A stretch of DNA of 64,000 bases from Pseudenterobacter timonensis (GTDB lineage: Bacteria > Pseudomonadota > Gammaproteobacteria > Enterobacterales > Enterobacteriaceae). The DNA is taken from positions 434,001 to 498,000 of the forward strand of contig NZ_FCOP01000011.1 in assembly GCF_900021175.1 (NCBI RefSeq). The letters are read 5' to 3'. Position numbers and translations under genes: made by a program. Within the stretch, counting starts at the first letter, position 1. Each line of letters starts with the position of its first letter. Positions 46,967 to 58,955 of this stretch are shown piece by piece. The notes under the pieces were generated by a model. It had not been told where the DNA came from. It did no database searches and saw only the letters and a list, made by a program, of their open reading frames with translations.

Positions 46967-49315
46967 TTACAAGGAACTACGGTACGGCAGAATATTCGAA
47001 CGCAGCATCTGCTGAGTGCCCAGACCGTAGTTGGAACTCAGGCCGCGCAGTTCGATATTAAAGCCAATCACGTTATCGTACTTGCTCTGAACGTTTTGTG
47101 TATCCCAGCCGTTAAGCTTACGCTCGTAGCCGACGCGAATGGCGTAACAGCAGGAGTTATACTGCAGGGCCAGCATCTGATCGGCAGGCTTATTGACGTT
47201 GGTGTCATAGTAATAAGCGCCCACCACAGACCAGCGATCGGCCAGCGGCCAGCTGGCTACGCCGCCGACCTGCGAGATACCATCTTTGTACTGCTCACCG
47301 CGGGAATAGTTAGGCAGCGTCGCCTGGATGTACTCCGGGCTGGCGTAGCGGTAGGTCAGCTGTAACAGACGATCCTCATCACGACGATACTCGATCGCGC
47401 CGCTGCCGGTCGCGATGTTGTCGAGACGGGTATCGTACTGCACGCCACCGCGCAGGCCCCAGCGATCGGATATACGCCAGTAGGTATCACCCGCCCAGAC
47501 CAGCGAACCGGTATCGTTATCTTTCTCCCAGTTGATGTCATCATCACCGGTGCGCGACTCGGTGAAGTAGTAGATTTGACCAATGGAAGCGTTAAAACGT
47601 TCAACCGCCGCGTCATCATAAATGCGGGTTGTGACGCCGGTCGTCACCTGGTTGGCAGAGGCGATACGGTCAAGGCCGCCGTAGGTCCGATCCCGGAACA
47701 GGCCGCTGTAGTCCGACTGCAGCAGCGACGAGTCGTAGTTCTGAATTTTGCTCTGATCGCGATAAGGCACGTAGAGATACTGCACGCGCGGCTCCAGCGT
47801 CTGGGTATACCCTTCAGCCCAGTTCATGTCGCGCTCGAAGGTCAGCTTGCCGTCCACCTTAAACTGCGGCAGTACACGGTTAACGGAATCCTCCAGGTCG
47901 GTTCCATATCTGTTGTTATACCAGTCGAGATTTTTCTGCTGGTAGTGGGTCGCCATCAGCTTGGCTTCGGTATTCAGACTCGCCCAGTCGTTGGAGAGAG
48001 GCAGGTTGATAACCGGTTCCAGATGCACACGCGTCGCTTCCGGCATGTCGGAATTGGTGTTAACAAAATGGACCACCTGACCATAGACGCGGGTGTCAAA
48101 CGGACCCACGTCGTTCTGGTACCAGTTAATATCGAGCTGCGGCTCCGCGCCGTAAGTGCTGGTCGACTGGGTATCAAAGACCTGGAACTGCTTGGTCGAC
48201 ACGGTGGCGTTGAAGTTTTCAATCGCGTAGCCAACGCTAAATTTTTGCGTGGCGTAGCCGTCGGTACTGGAGCCGTAAGTAGAGTCGAAATCGTTAAAAT
48301 AGTAAGGGTCGCTGACCTTGGTGTAGTCAATGTTGAAGCGCCACACCTGATCCAGCACACCTGCATGCTGCCAGTAGAACATCCAGCGATGTTCATCCCC
48401 TTCGGTCGGATGCTCATCCTGGAAAACCTTATCTGACGGCAGGTAATCAAACTCCATCAGCCCCGCGCCTGCCTGAGTCAGATAGCGGAATTCGTTTTCC
48501 CACATGATATTGCCGCGCTTGTGGATGTAGTGCGGCGTGATGGTGGCGTCCATGTTGGGCGCGATATTCCAGTAATACGGCAGGTAGAACTCAAAGTAGT
48601 TCGTGGTGCTGTATTTGGCGTTCGGGATCAGGAAGCCTGAGCGACGCTTATCCCCCACCGGCAGCTGCAGGTAAGGGCTATAGAAGACCGGTACCGGGCC
48701 GAGCTTGAAGCGGGCGTTCCAGATCTCCGCGACCTGCTCTTCACGGTCGTGGATCACTTCGCTCCCCACCACGCTCCAGGTATTGGAGCCGGGCAGACAA
48801 GAGGTAAAGGAGCCGTTTTCGAGGATCGTATAGCGATTTTCGCCGCGCTGCTTCATCAGGTCCGCTTTACCGCGGCCCTGGCGATCTACCATCTGATAAT
48901 CACCATCCCAGACGTTAGTGTCTTTGGTGTTCAGATTTGACCACGCTTTCGGACCTTTCAGGATGACCTGATTGTCGTCATAGTGCACATTGCCGAGAGC
49001 ATCAACCGTACGAACCGGCTCTGCCGCGCCGTCGGGCTGTTTCTGGTGCAGCTGAACTTCATCAGCCTGCAGGCGGCTATTACCCTGGTTGATATCCACA
49101 TTACCGGTAAAGGTCGCGTCGTCAGGATAATTTCCCTTCGCATGATCGGCATTGATAGTGACAGGAAGATCGTTAGTATCACCCTTCACCAACGGGCGAT
49201 TATAGCTGGGTACGCCAAGCAGACATTGCGAGGCGAGATCGGCTGACAGTCCCTGTTGGCTGTACAGCGCAGTACCGATCATTGTGGCCAGGAGGGTGGG
49301 AATACGTTTTTTCAT
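46967..49315 (-). CDS. lptD: LPS-assembly protein LptD
   Basis: LptD is the outer-membrane beta-barrel that, with the lipoprotein LptE, inserts lipopolysaccharide into the outer leaflet. The 782-residue protein has a signal peptide (residues 1-24, ending GLSA) and an N-terminal beta-jellyroll (OstA-like, about 60-200). The large 26-strand barrel domain follows. The four cysteines of the essential disulfides are seen in ASQCLLG, FTSCLPG and the adjacent pair in [11 protein letters not shown]. It is the first gene of the minus-strand block and is divergent from djlA. Confidence 0.98.
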   Translation of the reverse strand: MKKRIPTLLATMIGTALYSQQGLSADLASQCLLGVPSYNRPLVKGDTNDLPVTINADHAKGNYPDDATFTGNVDINQGNSRLQADEVQLHQKQPDGAAEPVRTVDALGNVHYDDNQVILKGPKAWSNLNTKDTNVWDGDYQMVDRQGRGKADLMKQRGENRYTILENGSFTSCLPGSNTWSVVGSEVIHDREEQVAEIWNARFKLGPVPVFYSPYLQLPVGDKRRSGFLIPNAKYSTTNYFEFYLPYYWNIAPNMDATITPHYIHKRGNIMWENEFRYLTQAGAGLMEFDYLPSDKVFQDEHPTEGDEHRWMFYWQHAGVLDQVWRFNIDYTKVSDPYYFNDFDSTYGSSTDGYATQKFSVGYAIENFNATVSTKQFQVFDTQSTSTYGAEPQLDINWYQNDVGPFDTRVYGQVVHFVNTNSDMPEATRVHLEPVINLPLSNDWASLNTEAKLMATHYQQKNLDWYNNRYGTDLEDSVNRVLPQFKVDGKLTFERDMNWAEGYTQTLEPRVQYLYVPYRDQSKIQNYDSSLLQSDYSGLFRDRTYGGLDRIASANQVTTGVTTRIYDDAAVERFNASIGQIYYFTESRTGDDDINWEKDNDTGSLVWAGDTYWRISDRWGLRGGVQYDTRLDNIATGSGAIEYRRDEDRLLQLTYRYASPEYIQATLPNYSRGEQYKDGISQVGGVASWPLADRWSVVGAYYYDTNVNKPADQMLALQYNSCCYAIRVGYERKLNGWDTQNVQSKYDNVIGFNIELRGLSSNYGLGTQQMLRSNILPYRSSL

Positions 49316-49553
49316 ACGTTTTTATATTGTTCCGTCATCAGTGGCGTTACAGCTTGCAAGCTGTCAGAGACTAACGTACTCATCAATGCAGTGCCAGCGT
49401 TAATCTGCCGTTTGCGAACCAGAGTGTTAGGCGCGCTATCGAATGACGAGTATGATAATGCAAATTATAGGCGATGTCCCTCAATTGACCGTGGCGTGAC
49501 CACCGTTTTGAAGGCGCTACGCTGGACCAGGAAGATGACCATTCGGGGAGTAT

Positions 49554-50369
49554 ATGCAGTATTGGGGTAAAATTATCGGCGTTGCGTTCGCATTAATCAT
49601 GGGCGCTGGATTTTGGGGTGTCGTGCTTGGCCTGATTATCGGCCATATGTTTGATAAAGCCCGCAGCCGAAAAATGGCCTGGTTTGCCAACCAGCGCGAG
49701 CGCCAGGCGCTCTTCTTCGCCACCACTTTTGAGGTGATGGGGCATCTGACTAAGTCAAAAGGGCGGGTGACCGAGGCGGATATTCAGGTGGCGAGCGTGC
49801 TGATGGATCGCATGAACCTGCACGGCGACTCCCGCGCCGCGGCGCAAAACGCTTTTCGTGTCGGTAAAGCGGACAACTATCCGCTGCGTGAGAAGATGCG
49901 CCAGTTCCGCAGCGTCTGTTTTGGCCGCTTCGATCTGATTAGGATGTTTCTGGAAATTCAGATTCAGGCGGCGTTTGCCGACGGTTCGCTGCATCCGAAC
50001 GAGCGCGCGGTGCTCTACGTCATTGCCGAGGAGCTGGGGATCTCCCGCACCCAGTTCGATCAGTTCCTGCGGATGATGCAGGGGGGCGCGCAGTTTGGCG
50101 GCGGCTATCAGCAGCAGTCGTCCGGCGGCGGCTGGCAGCAGGCGCAGCGCGGCCCAACGCTGGAAGATGCCTGTAACGTGCTGGGCGTAAAGCCCACCGA
50201 TGACGCCGCCACCATTAAACGCGCTTACCGCAAGCTGATGAGCGAGCATCATCCGGATAAGCTGGTGGCAAAAGGGCTGCCCCCGGAGATGATGGAGATG
50301 GCGAAGCAAAAAGCGCAGGAAATTCAGAAAGCCTACGAGCTGATTAAAGAGCAGAAAGGGTTTAAGTAA
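49554..50369 (+). CDS. djlA: DnaJ-like membrane co-chaperone DjlA
   Basis: DjlA is a membrane-anchored J protein that stimulates DnaK and in E. coli induces capsule synthesis through Rcs. The 271-residue protein has one N-terminal transmembrane helix with Gly spacing ([20 protein letters not shown]) and a TerB-like central domain. A Gly/Gln-rich linker ([15 protein letters not shown]) follows, and a C-terminal J domain at about 205-271 carries HPD in [12 protein letters not shown]. The start follows a GGGGAG ribosome site. Convergent with rluA across a REP. Confidence 0.98.
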   Translation: MQYWGKIIGVAFALIMGAGFWGVVLGLIIGHMFDKARSRKMAWFANQRERQALFFATTFEVMGHLTKSKGRVTEADIQVASVLMDRMNLHGDSRAAAQNAFRVGKADNYPLREKMRQFRSVCFGRFDLIRMFLEIQIQAAFADGSLHPNERAVLYVIAEELGISRTQFDQFLRMMQGGAQFGGGYQQQSSGGGWQQAQRGPTLEDACNVLGVKPTDDAATIKRAYRKLMSEHHPDKLVAKGLPPEMMEMAKQKAQEIQKAYELIKEQKGFK

Positions 50370-50374
50370 GGTAT

Positions 50375-50445
50375 GGCGCCTTATCCGGCCTGTACAGTGC
50401 TGTAGGCCGGATAAGCGCAGTGCCCCCGGCACCGTTGCCGGGGGC
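50375..50445. repeat. REP element plus GC-rich hairpin between djlA and rluA
   Basis: GGCGCCTTATCCGGCCT and AGGCCGGATAAGCGC are inverted copies (50375-50417). A second hairpin GCCCCCGGC/GCCGGGGGC (50422-50445) follows, abutting the rluA stop. The pair probably separates two convergent transcripts. Confidence 0.8.
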
Positions 50446-51105
50446 TTAAAAGTCCACCGGTGCGTTAAAGGTCATCGAATTGCCAAACTTCGGATGGGTA
50501 ATGGTCAGCGTCTGGGCATGCAGCAGCAGGCGTGGCGCCATCGCCAGCGCCTGCGGCGTGGCGTAGAAGCGATCCCCCAGAATCGGGTGCCCCAGCGCCT
50601 GCATATGCACCCGCAGCTGATGTGAACGTCCGGTAATCGGTTTAAGCAGCACGCGCGCGGTATTATCCGGCGCGTACTCCAGCACCTCGTAGTCGGTCTG
50701 GGCCGACTTCCCCGTCTCAAAACAGACTTTTTGCTTCGGACGGTTAGGCCAGTCGCAAATCAGCGGCAAATCCACTTGCCCCTCCGCTTTTTCCGGGTGC
50801 CCCCAGATGCGCGCCACGTACTGTTTCTTCGGCTCACGCTCGCGAAACTGGCGCTTAAGCTCCCGTTCTGCCGCTTTGGTCAGCGCTACCACAATCACGC
50901 CGCTGGTGGCCATATCCAGGCGATGGACCGATTCCGCCTGCGGATAGTCGCGCTGAATGCGCGTCATCACGCTGTCTTTATGCTCCTCCAGACGCCCCGG
51001 CACGGACAACAGGCCGCTTGGCTTGTTGACCACCATAATATGTTCATCCTGATAGAGGATAACCAGCCAGGGCTCCGTTGGCGGATTGTAGGATTCCATC
51101 ACCAT
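50446..51105 (-). CDS. rluA: Dual-specificity pseudouridine synthase RluA
   Basis: RluA makes pseudouridine 746 in 23S rRNA and 32 in several tRNAs. The 219-residue protein has the catalytic aspartate in VHRLDMATSGVIVVA near residue 64. RitGRSHQLRVHMQALGHPILGD-like family segments are present as PITGRSHQLRVHMQA and ILGDRFY. No S4 domain, as expected for RluA. It follows rapA by 12 bases and is likely co-transcribed with it. Confidence 0.97.
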   Translation of the reverse strand: MVMESYNPPTEPWLVILYQDEHIMVVNKPSGLLSVPGRLEEHKDSVMTRIQRDYPQAESVHRLDMATSGVIVVALTKAAERELKRQFREREPKKQYVARIWGHPEKAEGQVDLPLICDWPNRPKQKVCFETGKSAQTDYEVLEYAPDNTARVLLKPITGRSHQLRVHMQALGHPILGDRFYATPQALAMAPRLLLHAQTLTITHPKFGNSMTFNAPVDF

Positions 51106-51117
51106 GTCGCGCTCCGT

Positions 51118-54024
51118 TTACTGATGCGTAACCACGATAAGACGCAGCGCGTCCAGTCGCCAGCCCGCCTGATCCAGACTCTCCAGCACCTGCTGGCGAT
51201 TGGTTTCGATCGCCGCCAGCTCGTCATCGCGAATGTTCGGGTTGACCGCCCTGAGCGCCTCCAGACGCGAGAGCTCGGCAGAGAGTTTCTCGTCAGCCTC
51301 GCTGCGCGCCGCGTCAATCAGGGCGCGCGCCGCTTTCTCAATCTGCGCTTCGCCCAGCTGGAGAATAGCGTGAACGTCCGGCTGCACCGCATTCACCAGC
51401 TTGCTGCCCGTATGACGATTGACCGCGCTGAGCTGGCGGTTAAAGCTCTCAAACTCGACCTGCGCGGCGAGGTTGGTGCCGTTTTTATCCAGCAACAGGC
51501 GCACCGGCGTCGGCGGCAGGAAGCGGTTAAGCTGCAGCTGCTTCGGCGCCTGCGCTTCGACCACGTAGATCAGCTCCAGCAGCAGGGTGCCCACCGGCAG
51601 GGCTTTGTTCTTCAGCAGGGAGATGGTGCTGCTGCCGGTATCGCCGGAGAGGATTAAATCCAGGCCGTTGCGGATCAGCGGATGCTCCCAGGTAATGAAC
51701 TGGGCATCTTCACGTGAGAGGGCCACGTCACGCTCAAAGGTGATGGTGCAGCCATCTTCCGGCAGCCCCGGGAAATCCGGCACCAGCATATGATCGGACG
51801 GGGTAAGCACAATCAGGTTCTCCCCGCGATCGTCCTGGTTAATCCCCACGATATCGAACAGGTTCATCGCGAAGCTAATCAGGCTGGTGTCGTCATCCTG
51901 CTCTTCGATGCTTTCCGCCAGCTTCTGCGCCTTCTCGCCGCCGTTGGAGTGGATCTCCAGCAGGCGGTCGCGCCCCTGCTCCAACTGCGCCTTCAGCGCA
52001 TCGTGCTGCTCGCGGCAGGATTTGATCAGCTCGTCAAAGCCGTCACTGTTTTCCGGCGCGGCCAGGTAGCCAATCAGCTCGCTATGCACCCGATCGTAGA
52101 TGGCGCGGCCGGTCGGACAGGTGTGTTCGAAAGCGTCCAGACCTTCGTGATACCAGCGAACCAGCACCGACTGGGCCGTCTTTTCCAGGTACGGCACGTG
52201 GATCTGAATATCGTGCGCCTGGCCGATACGGTCCAGACGGCCGATACGCTGCTCCAGCAGGTCCGGGTTGAACGGCAGATCGAACATAATCAGGTGGCTG
52301 GCAAACTGGAAGTTGCGGCCTTCGGAACCAATTTCCGAGCAGAGCAGCACCTGCGCGCCGGTATCTTCTTCGGCAAACCAGGCGGCGGCGCGGTCGCGCT
52401 CAATGATCGACATTCCCTCATGGAAGACGGCGGCGCGGATACCTTCGCGTTCGCGCAGCACCTGCTCCAGCTGCAGGGCGGTAGCTGCTTTGGCGCAAAT
52501 CACCAGCACCTTCTGCGAACGGTGGCTGGTGAGGTAGCCCATCAGCCACTCCACGCGCGGATCGAAGTTCCACCAGGTTCCGCTATCGCCTTCAAACTCC
52601 TGGTAAATCTGCTCCGGATAGAGCATATCGCGTGCGCGTTCTTCCGCGCTTTTGCGCGCGCCCATAATGCCGGAGACCTTGATGGCGGTCTGATACTGCG
52701 TCGGCAGCGGCAGTCTGATGGTGTGCAGCTCGCGTTTCGGGAAGCCTTTCACGCCGTTACGGGTGTTGCGGAACAGCACGCGGCTGGTGCCGTGGCGATC
52801 CATCAGCATGGCGACCAGCTCCTGGCGAGCCGCGTCGGCATCGTCACGATCGCTGTTAGCCGCCTGCAGCAACGGCTCAATATCCTGCTCGCCAATCAGC
52901 TCGCTTAAGGTGTTGAGTTCGTCGTTGGAGAGATGTTTGCCTGCCAGCAGCAGGGCAACCGCGTCAGCCACCGGACGGTAGTTTTTCTGCTCTTCAACGA
53001 AGAGATCAAAGTCGTGGAAGCGGCTGGGATCGAGCAGACGCAGGCGTGCGAAATGGCTCTCCATGCCCAGCTGTTCCGGCGTGGCGGTCAGCAGCAGGAC
53101 GCCCGGCACCCGCTCGGCCAGCTGTTCAATCGCCAGATACTCCCGGCTTGGGGCATCGACGCTCCAGACCAGATGGTGCGCTTCGTCCACCACCATGATG
53201 TCCCATTCGGCGTCGCACAGATGCTCCAGGCGCTGCTTGCTGCGGCGCACAAAGTCCAGCGAGCAGATCACCAGCTGTTCGGTCTCAAACGGGTTATCGG
53301 CGTCGTGCTGCGCTTCGGCGTAGCGCTCATCGTCAAACAGCGAGAAGCGCAGGTTGAAGCGGCGCAGCATCTCCACCAGCCACTGGTGCTGGAGCGTTTC
53401 CGGGACGATAATCAGCACGCGCTCGGCGGCACCGGAGAGCAGCTGCTGATGCAGGATCATCCCCGCCTCGATGGTTTTGCCAAGGCCTACCTCGTCCGCC
53501 AGCAGCACGCGCGGCGCATGGCGGCGGCCCACTTCATGGGCGATGTTAAGCTGGTGAGGGATCAGGTTGGTGCGCTGCCCGCGCAGGCCACTCCAGGGCA
53601 TACGGTACTGCTCGCTCTGAAATTTACGCGCGCGGTAGCGCAGCGAAAAGCGATCCATCCGGTCAATCTGGCCCGCAAACAGGCGATCCTGAGGCTTGCT
53701 GAAGGCGAGCTTGCTGTCGAGCAGCACTTCGCGCAGCATCACGTCGGTTTCACTGGTATCGAGTCGGGTGCCGATGTAGGCGAGCAGGCCGTTCTCTTCT
53801 TTTACCTCTTCAACCTTGAGCTGCCAGCCTTCATGGCTGGTCACGGTATCGCCCGGGTTAAACATCACGCGAGTCACAGGGGAGTCATTGCGAGCGTACA
53901 GACGGTTTTCACCCGTAGCAGGGAAAAGGAGAGTCACCATACGCGCGTCCAGCGCTACTACCGTTCCTAATCCAAGTTCGCTTTCTGTATCGCTGATCCA
54001 GCGTTGACCAAGTGTAAAAGGCAT
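51118..54024 (-). CDS. rapA: RNA polymerase-associated ATPase RapA (HepA)
   Basis: RapA is a Swi2/Snf2-type ATPase that recycles RNA polymerase. The 968-residue protein equals E. coli RapA. An N-terminal Tudor-like region starts [18 protein letters not shown]. Motif I is [16 protein letters not shown] near 175, motif [12 protein letters not shown] near 280, and motif [13 protein letters not shown] near 315. Helicase lobe 2 has [18 protein letters not shown] and [11 protein letters not shown] near 550-600, with a C-terminal interaction region after it. Confidence 0.98.
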   Translation of the reverse strand: MPFTLGQRWISDTESELGLGTVVALDARMVTLLFPATGENRLYARNDSPVTRVMFNPGDTVTSHEGWQLKVEEVKEENGLLAYIGTRLDTSETDVMLREVLLDSKLAFSKPQDRLFAGQIDRMDRFSLRYRARKFQSEQYRMPWSGLRGQRTNLIPHQLNIAHEVGRRHAPRVLLADEVGLGKTIEAGMILHQQLLSGAAERVLIIVPETLQHQWLVEMLRRFNLRFSLFDDERYAEAQHDADNPFETEQLVICSLDFVRRSKQRLEHLCDAEWDIMVVDEAHHLVWSVDAPSREYLAIEQLAERVPGVLLLTATPEQLGMESHFARLRLLDPSRFHDFDLFVEEQKNYRPVADAVALLLAGKHLSNDELNTLSELIGEQDIEPLLQAANSDRDDADAARQELVAMLMDRHGTSRVLFRNTRNGVKGFPKRELHTIRLPLPTQYQTAIKVSGIMGARKSAEERARDMLYPEQIYQEFEGDSGTWWNFDPRVEWLMGYLTSHRSQKVLVICAKAATALQLEQVLREREGIRAAVFHEGMSIIERDRAAAWFAEEDTGAQVLLCSEIGSEGRNFQFASHLIMFDLPFNPDLLEQRIGRLDRIGQAHDIQIHVPYLEKTAQSVLVRWYHEGLDAFEHTCPTGRAIYDRVHSELIGYLAAPENSDGFDELIKSCREQHDALKAQLEQGRDRLLEIHSNGGEKAQKLAESIEEQDDDTSLISFAMNLFDIVGINQDDRGENLIVLTPSDHMLVPDFPGLPEDGCTITFERDVALSREDAQFITWEHPLIRNGLDLILSGDTGSSTISLLKNKALPVGTLLLELIYVVEAQAPKQLQLNRFLPPTPVRLLLDKNGTNLAAQVEFESFNRQLSAVNRHTGSKLVNAVQPDVHAILQLGEAQIEKAARALIDAARSEADEKLSAELSRLEALRAVNPNIRDDELAAIETNRQQVLESLDQAGWRLDALRLIVVTHQ

Positions 54025-54153
54025 AGTTGTTCGGCTCTAATCTCAAATTGCAGGCAATAGTTCGACCGCCGTCGTTAAATGACGGCCATCAAATAATGGG
54101 TCCGGGGATGGAAAGGGCGCTATGGTACTGGATGCCAGCGTTTTCGTCACGCG

Positions 54154-56505
54154 TCAAAATAGCCCCAGTTGCCCTGTCATCAGTGTAGCAAAGTCATCGT
54201 CCATGAAAGGTAAAATTCCTTCCGCCACCGGCTGGAGCTGACGCGTCAGATAGTGCTCATAGTCCAGCGGCGAGCGTTGATAATCCAGCGGTTCCGGGCC
54301 GCTGGTGGTCCAGACATATTTTATGGTGCCGCGATTCTGGTATTGCGGCGCGCGCCCCCGTCGCGCGTTCTCTTCATCCGCCAGCCGCGCGGCCCGGGCG
54401 TGAGGCGGCACGTTACGCTGGTAGTCGGCCAGCGGACGGCGCAGGCGTTTTCGGTAGACCAGCTGGCTGTCCAGCTCGCCCGCCATCAGGCTGGCGATGG
54501 TCTCCCGGATATAGTCCTGATACGGCTCGTTACGAAAGATGCGCAGGTAGAGCGACTGCTGGAACTGCTGCGCCAGCGGCGTCCAGTCGGTACGTACCGT
54601 TTCCAGCCCCTTAAAGACCATACGCTGCTGATCTCCATCCTGAATCAGTCCCGCGTAGCGCTTTTTACTGCCCTGGTCGGTCCCACGAATGGTGGGCATT
54701 AAAAAGCGGCAGAAGTGGGTTTCAAATTCCAGCTCCAGCACGCTGGTTAACTGCTTATCTTGCAGATGGTTGCGCCACCAGTCGTTCACAAATGCCACCA
54801 GTCTCTTACCGATCGCTGCCGCTTCCGCTTCGCTGTGGGGAAGTTTCAGCCAGACAAAGGTGGAGTCGGTATCGCCGTAAATGACATCGAAGCCCTGCGA
54901 TTCGATCAGCGCTTTAGTCTGGAGCATGATCTCGTGTCCGCGCAGGGTGATCGAGGAGGCCAGACGGGGATCGAAGAACCGACAGGCGCTGGTGCCGAGC
55001 ACGCCGTAAAAGGCGTTCATAATGATCTTCAGCGCCTGGGCGAGCGGCTTATTTCCCTGACGTTTGGCCTCGTCGCGCCCGCGCCAGATCTGGCTGACGA
55101 TCTCCGGCAGGCAATGAGTTTCGCGGGAGAACCGCGCCCCCAAAAAGCCTTCGGTGCTTTGATCATCGTCGGGATGCGCCAGACCTTCCACCAGCCCTAC
55201 CGGATCGATAAGGAAGGTGCGGATAATGGACGGGTAGAGGCTTTTATAGTCGAGCACCAGTACCGAGTCGTAGAGCCCGGGGCGGGAGTCCATCACGTAG
55301 CCGCCGGGGCTCGCCTGCGGCGGCACGTCGCCGAGGTTGGGCGCAACGTAGCCCGCCCGATGCATGCGGGGAAAATAGAGATGGCTGAAGGCGGCGACCG
55401 ATCCGCCGTGGCGATCCACCGCCAGCCCGTTGACGGCGGCGCGCTCCAGCAGAAAAGGCATTATGTCCGTCTTGTGGAAAATCTGCGTGACCAGCTCGCA
55501 ATCCTTCAGGTTATAGGTGGCGAGCGCCGGTTTATCCTGCCCGAAGCGCCGTTCGATCTCATCCATTCGGTCCCACGGGTTATCAATCGCTTTCCCTTCG
55601 CCCAGCAGTTCGCGGGCGACTGACTCCAGGGAAAACGATGAAAAGTTCCAGAACGCCGATTTGAGCGCTTCAATACCGTCGATAATCAGCCGGCCTTTGG
55701 CCTGTGCGAAGAAGACGTTGTTTTTAAAGCCGTGCTCACGCCATTCCAGCTCGCTGCCCGCGCGCCCCAGCCGCAGCGGAATGCGGTAACGTTCGGCATG
55801 CTTTTGCAACACACGCAGATCAAACTGCACTACATTCCAGCCAATCAGCACGTCGGGATCGTGTTCGGCAAACCACTGGTTCAGCTTCTCCAGCAGTTGC
55901 GGGCGGCTGTTGACATACTCAAGCTGAAAATCGAGCGCCGTGGCGTCGCCGTTGGGCGGTCCCAGCATATAGACGACGCGCTGCCCGCACCCTTCCAGAC
56001 CGATACAGTACAGCTCGCCGTGGCGGGTGGTTTCAATATCCAGCGATACCCACTTCAGCGGCGGGCGATAATGCGGGTGAGGCTTCAGGCGGGCGTTAAT
56101 GAGGCGGCCATTGTGCGCGGTGCCGTCAACCCAGACGGGGGCGGTAATAAACCGCTCCATCAGAAAACGCTCAGGGGGGCGAATATCCGCTTCATACAGC
56201 GTAATACCCGCTTCGCGCAGCCATTTTTCGTAGCGCATCAGCTGGCGATGCGTACGGCAGTAAAGGCCGTAAACCGGCTGGCGATGAAAATCTTTCAGTT
56301 CAAGAGGGGTAAGACGCCATTCGCTTTCGTCGCGCAGCAGCAGCCTTACCTTTTCGACATGCGCTTCAGGGATAAAGGCTACGGACTCCTGCGGCGGCAG
56401 CGTGACGTTCAGCGGGCCGTTGTCCGTCGCCAGCCAGAACTCCACTTCTGTCCCGAGAGGCGTATCCCGCCAGTGCCGGGTCAGTAAAAAGCCTTCTTGC
56501 GCCAC
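54154..56505 (-). CDS. polB: DNA polymerase II
   Basis: This is a family B, SOS-induced polymerase with proofreading, used in replication restart and translesion synthesis. The 783-residue protein has exonuclease motif I in [13 protein letters not shown] near residue 153, and polymerase motif [16 protein letters not shown] near 415. Motif B is in the [15 protein letters not shown] segment and motif C is [10 protein letters not shown] near 545. It ends in the beta-clamp-binding TGQLGLF. A LexA box lies 58 bases upstream of the start. Confidence 0.98.
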   Translation of the reverse strand: MAQEGFLLTRHWRDTPLGTEVEFWLATDNGPLNVTLPPQESVAFIPEAHVEKVRLLLRDESEWRLTPLELKDFHRQPVYGLYCRTHRQLMRYEKWLREAGITLYEADIRPPERFLMERFITAPVWVDGTAHNGRLINARLKPHPHYRPPLKWVSLDIETTRHGELYCIGLEGCGQRVVYMLGPPNGDATALDFQLEYVNSRPQLLEKLNQWFAEHDPDVLIGWNVVQFDLRVLQKHAERYRIPLRLGRAGSELEWREHGFKNNVFFAQAKGRLIIDGIEALKSAFWNFSSFSLESVARELLGEGKAIDNPWDRMDEIERRFGQDKPALATYNLKDCELVTQIFHKTDIMPFLLERAAVNGLAVDRHGGSVAAFSHLYFPRMHRAGYVAPNLGDVPPQASPGGYVMDSRPGLYDSVLVLDYKSLYPSIIRTFLIDPVGLVEGLAHPDDDQSTEGFLGARFSRETHCLPEIVSQIWRGRDEAKRQGNKPLAQALKIIMNAFYGVLGTSACRFFDPRLASSITLRGHEIMLQTKALIESQGFDVIYGDTDSTFVWLKLPHSEAEAAAIGKRLVAFVNDWWRNHLQDKQLTSVLELEFETHFCRFLMPTIRGTDQGSKKRYAGLIQDGDQQRMVFKGLETVRTDWTPLAQQFQQSLYLRIFRNEPYQDYIRETIASLMAGELDSQLVYRKRLRRPLADYQRNVPPHARAARLADEENARRGRAPQYQNRGTIKYVWTTSGPEPLDYQRSPLDYEHYLTRQLQPVAEGILPFMDDDFATLMTGQLGLF

Positions 56506-56562
56506 GCCGTTCTCTCATACAACAAAACCAGGCGTGATTATAGCCTGGTTGAAGGTATTACG

Positions 56563-56578
56563 CTGGAGTTTTATACAG
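56563..56578 (-). promoter_or_regulatory. LexA (SOS) box of polB
   Basis: On the minus strand CTGTATAAAACTCCAG matches the LexA consensus CTGT-N8-ACAG with one end mismatch and is nearly the same as the E. coli polB (dinA) operator. DNA-damage induction is therefore expected. Confidence 0.85.
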
Positions 56579-56587
56579 GTATGGTGT

Positions 56588-56654
56588 GCCGGATGGCGCT
56601 GCGCTTATCCGGCCTACAGTTCCCGCAGGCCGGATAAGCGCAGCGCCACCGGGC
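56588..56654. repeat. REP (BIME-like) element between araD and polB
   Basis: GCCGGATGGCGCTGCGCTTA with ATCCGGCCT, then AGGCCGGATAAGCGCAGCGC with CACCGGGC, form two inverted REP units around an 11-base spacer. It lies just after the araD stop. Confidence 0.85.
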
Positions 56655-56660
56655 TATGAG

Positions 56661-57356
56661 CTACTGCCCGTAATAGGCTTTCGCGCCATGCTTGCGCAGA
56701 TAATGTTTATCCAGCAGCGTCTGCTGCATATCCGGCAATTGCGGCGCCAGCTGACGGCAGAAGATGCCCATATAGGCGACCTCTTCCAGCACGATGGCGT
56801 TATGCACCGCATCTTCGGCGTTTTTACCCCAGGCGAAGGGGCCGTGGGAGTGAACCAGCACCCCCGGCATTTGCGCGGCGTCGATCCCCTGCTTTTTAAA
56901 GGTCTCGACAATGACGTTGCCGGTCTCCCACTCATACTCGCCGTTAATTTCCGCATCGGTCATCAGACGGGTGCAGGGGATGGTGCCGTAAAAATAGTCG
57001 GCGTGAGTGGTGCCCGTCGCCGGGATGGATTGTCCGGCCTGCGCCCAGATGGTCGCGTGGCGGGAGTGGGTGTGCACGATGCCGCCGATTGCGGGAAAAG
57101 CCTGATAGAGCAGGCGGTGGGTCGGCGTATCTGACGACGGTTTTTTCGTCCCCTCCACCACCTCGCCGGTTTCAAGGCTCACCACCACCATATCGTCTGC
57201 GGTCATCACCGTATAATCCACGCCGGATGGCTTAATGACGAACACCCCTTTTTCGCGGTCAACGGCGCTGACGTTGCCCCAGGTCAGAGTAACCAGATTA
57301 TGTTTCGGCAGCGCCAGGTTGGCTTCGAGAACCTGACGTTTGAGATCTTCTAACAT
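56661..57356 (-). CDS. araD: L-ribulose-5-phosphate 4-epimerase
   Basis: AraD is the third enzyme of L-arabinose catabolism, giving D-xylulose 5-phosphate. With the start at 57356 ([14 protein letters not shown], after AGGAGATAAC) it is 231 residues, equal to E. coli. The longer open frame runs into REP DNA and is rejected. The zinc-site histidines are in [11 protein letters not shown] near residue 95 and HSHGPFAWG near 170. [11 protein letters not shown] and IKPSGVDY bind phosphate. It is the last gene of araBAD. Confidence 0.98.
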   Translation of the reverse strand: MLEDLKRQVLEANLALPKHNLVTLTWGNVSAVDREKGVFVIKPSGVDYTVMTADDMVVVSLETGEVVEGTKKPSSDTPTHRLLYQAFPAIGGIVHTHSRHATIWAQAGQSIPATGTTHADYFYGTIPCTRLMTDAEINGEYEWETGNVIVETFKKQGIDAAQMPGVLVHSHGPFAWGKNAEDAVHNAIVLEEVAYMGIFCRQLAPQLPDMQQTLLDKHYLRKHGAKAYYGQ

Positions 57357-57367
57357 TGTTATCTCCT

Positions 57368-57433
57368 GCCGGATGGCGCTTCGCTTATCGGACCCACAGA
57401 ACCGCAGGCCCGGTAAACGTAGTGCCACCGGGC
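57368..57433. repeat. REP element between araA and araD
   Basis: GCCGGATGGCGCTTCGCTTA plus TCGGACC and GGCCCGGTAAACGTAGTGCC plus ACCGGGC are inverted. It lies inside the araBAD transcript. In E. coli a repeat here is linked to lower araD expression. Confidence 0.8.
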
Positions 57434-57442
57434 ACTTCGTAC

Positions 57443-58945
57443 TTAACGTTTTAAACCGTAATAGACTTCGTTCCAGCGCAGCGCGTCTTTGAAGGCGGGC
57501 AGGCGGGTTTCGTTATCAATAACGGTCAGTTCAATATCGTGAAGCTCAGCGAACTGGCGCATGTCGTTCAGATCCAGCGCGTGGCTAAAGACGGTGTGAT
57601 GCGCGCCGCCCGCCAGGATCCAGGCTTCTGACGCGGTAGGCAGATCCGGCTGCGCTTTCCACAGGGCGTTCGCCACCGGCAGCTTCGGCAGATCGTGCGG
57701 GGTTTTCACCGTTTCGATGGTGTTGACCAGCAGGCGGAAGCGATCGCCCAGGTCGATCAGGCTGGCGACAATGGCCGGGCCGGTCTGGGTGTTGAAGATC
57801 AGGCGGGCCGGATCGGCTTTGCCGCCGATGCCCAGATATTGCACGTCGAGGATCGGTTTCTCCTCTACGGCGATGGAAGGACAGACTTCCAGCATATGCG
57901 AGCCCAGCACCAGGTCGTTGCCGTTCTCAAAGTGGTAGGTGTAATCCTCCATAAAGGAGGTGCCGCCCTGCAGACCGGTTGACATCACCTTCATGATGCG
58001 AAGCAGGGCGGCGGTTTTCCAGTCGCCTTCACCCGCAAAGCCATAGCCCTGCTGCATCAGACGCTGTACGGCCAGGCCAGGAAGCTGTTTCAGCCCGTGA
58101 AGATCTTCAAACGTGGTGGTAAAGGCGTGGAAGCCGCCCTGTTCCAGGAAGCGTTTCATCCCCAGCTCAATGCGAGCGGCATCCAGCACGTTCTGGCGTT
58201 TGTCGCCGTTGATCTGCGCGGCCGGGGTCAGGCGGTAGCTGCTCTCATACTCATCGACCAGCGCATTGATGTCCCCATCGCTGATTTCATTCACCACCTG
58301 CACCAGGTCGCCCACCGCCCAGGTATTCACCGAGAAGCCGAACTTGATCTGTGCGGCGACTTTGTCTCCGTCGGTCACCGCCACTTCACGCATATTGTCG
58401 CCGAAGCGCACCACTTTCAGTTGGCGGGTGTCCTGTTTAGAGACCGCCTGGCGCATCCAGGAGCCGATCCGTTTTTGCGCCTGGCCATCCTGCCAGTGGC
58501 CGGTAACCACCGCGTGCTGCTGGCGCATACGGGCGCCGATGAAGCCGAACTCGCGGCCGCCGTGCGCGGTCTGGTTCAGGTTCATAAAGTCCATGTCGAT
58601 GCTCTCCCACGGCAGGGAGGCGTTGAACTGGGTATGGAATTGCAGCAGCGGTTTGTTAAGGATAGAGAGTCCGTTAATCCACATTTTGGCCGGAGAGAAG
58701 GTGTGTAGCCATACCACTAAGCCGGCGCATTTATCGTCATAGTTGGCGTCGCGGCAGATATGGGTAATCTCATCCGGGGTGGTGCCGAGCGGCTTCAGCA
58801 CCAGCTTACAAGGCAGTTTTGCCTTTGCGTTCAGTTCATTAACCACATGTTCCGCATGTTGCGTCACCTGCCGCAGCGCTTCTGGCCCATAGAGATGCTG
58901 GCTGCCAATAACAAACCACACTTCATAATTATTAAAAATCGTCAT
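57443..58945 (-). CDS. araA: L-arabinose isomerase
   Basis: AraA converts L-arabinose to L-ribulose in the cytoplasm (Mn2+-dependent hexamer). The 500-residue protein equals E. coli in length. It begins [20 protein letters not shown]. The metal/catalytic residues are in [47 protein letters not shown] and the [12 protein letters not shown] segment. It starts 10 bases after araB in the operon. Confidence 0.98.
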   Translation of the reverse strand: MTIFNNYEVWFVIGSQHLYGPEALRQVTQHAEHVVNELNAKAKLPCKLVLKPLGTTPDEITHICRDANYDDKCAGLVVWLHTFSPAKMWINGLSILNKPLLQFHTQFNASLPWESIDMDFMNLNQTAHGGREFGFIGARMRQQHAVVTGHWQDGQAQKRIGSWMRQAVSKQDTRQLKVVRFGDNMREVAVTDGDKVAAQIKFGFSVNTWAVGDLVQVVNEISDGDINALVDEYESSYRLTPAAQINGDKRQNVLDAARIELGMKRFLEQGGFHAFTTTFEDLHGLKQLPGLAVQRLMQQGYGFAGEGDWKTAALLRIMKVMSTGLQGGTSFMEDYTYHFENGNDLVLGSHMLEVCPSIAVEEKPILDVQYLGIGGKADPARLIFNTQTGPAIVASLIDLGDRFRLLVNTIETVKTPHDLPKLPVANALWKAQPDLPTASEAWILAGGAHHTVFSHALDLNDMRQFAELHDIELTVIDNETRLPAFKDALRWNEVYYGLKR

Positions 58946-58955
58946 TGTTAAATCC

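Noticed and set aside
57357..57428. Longer araD start
   Set aside because: The extra 24 codons come from the REP element; the ATG at 57356 follows AGGAG and matches the 231-residue family length.
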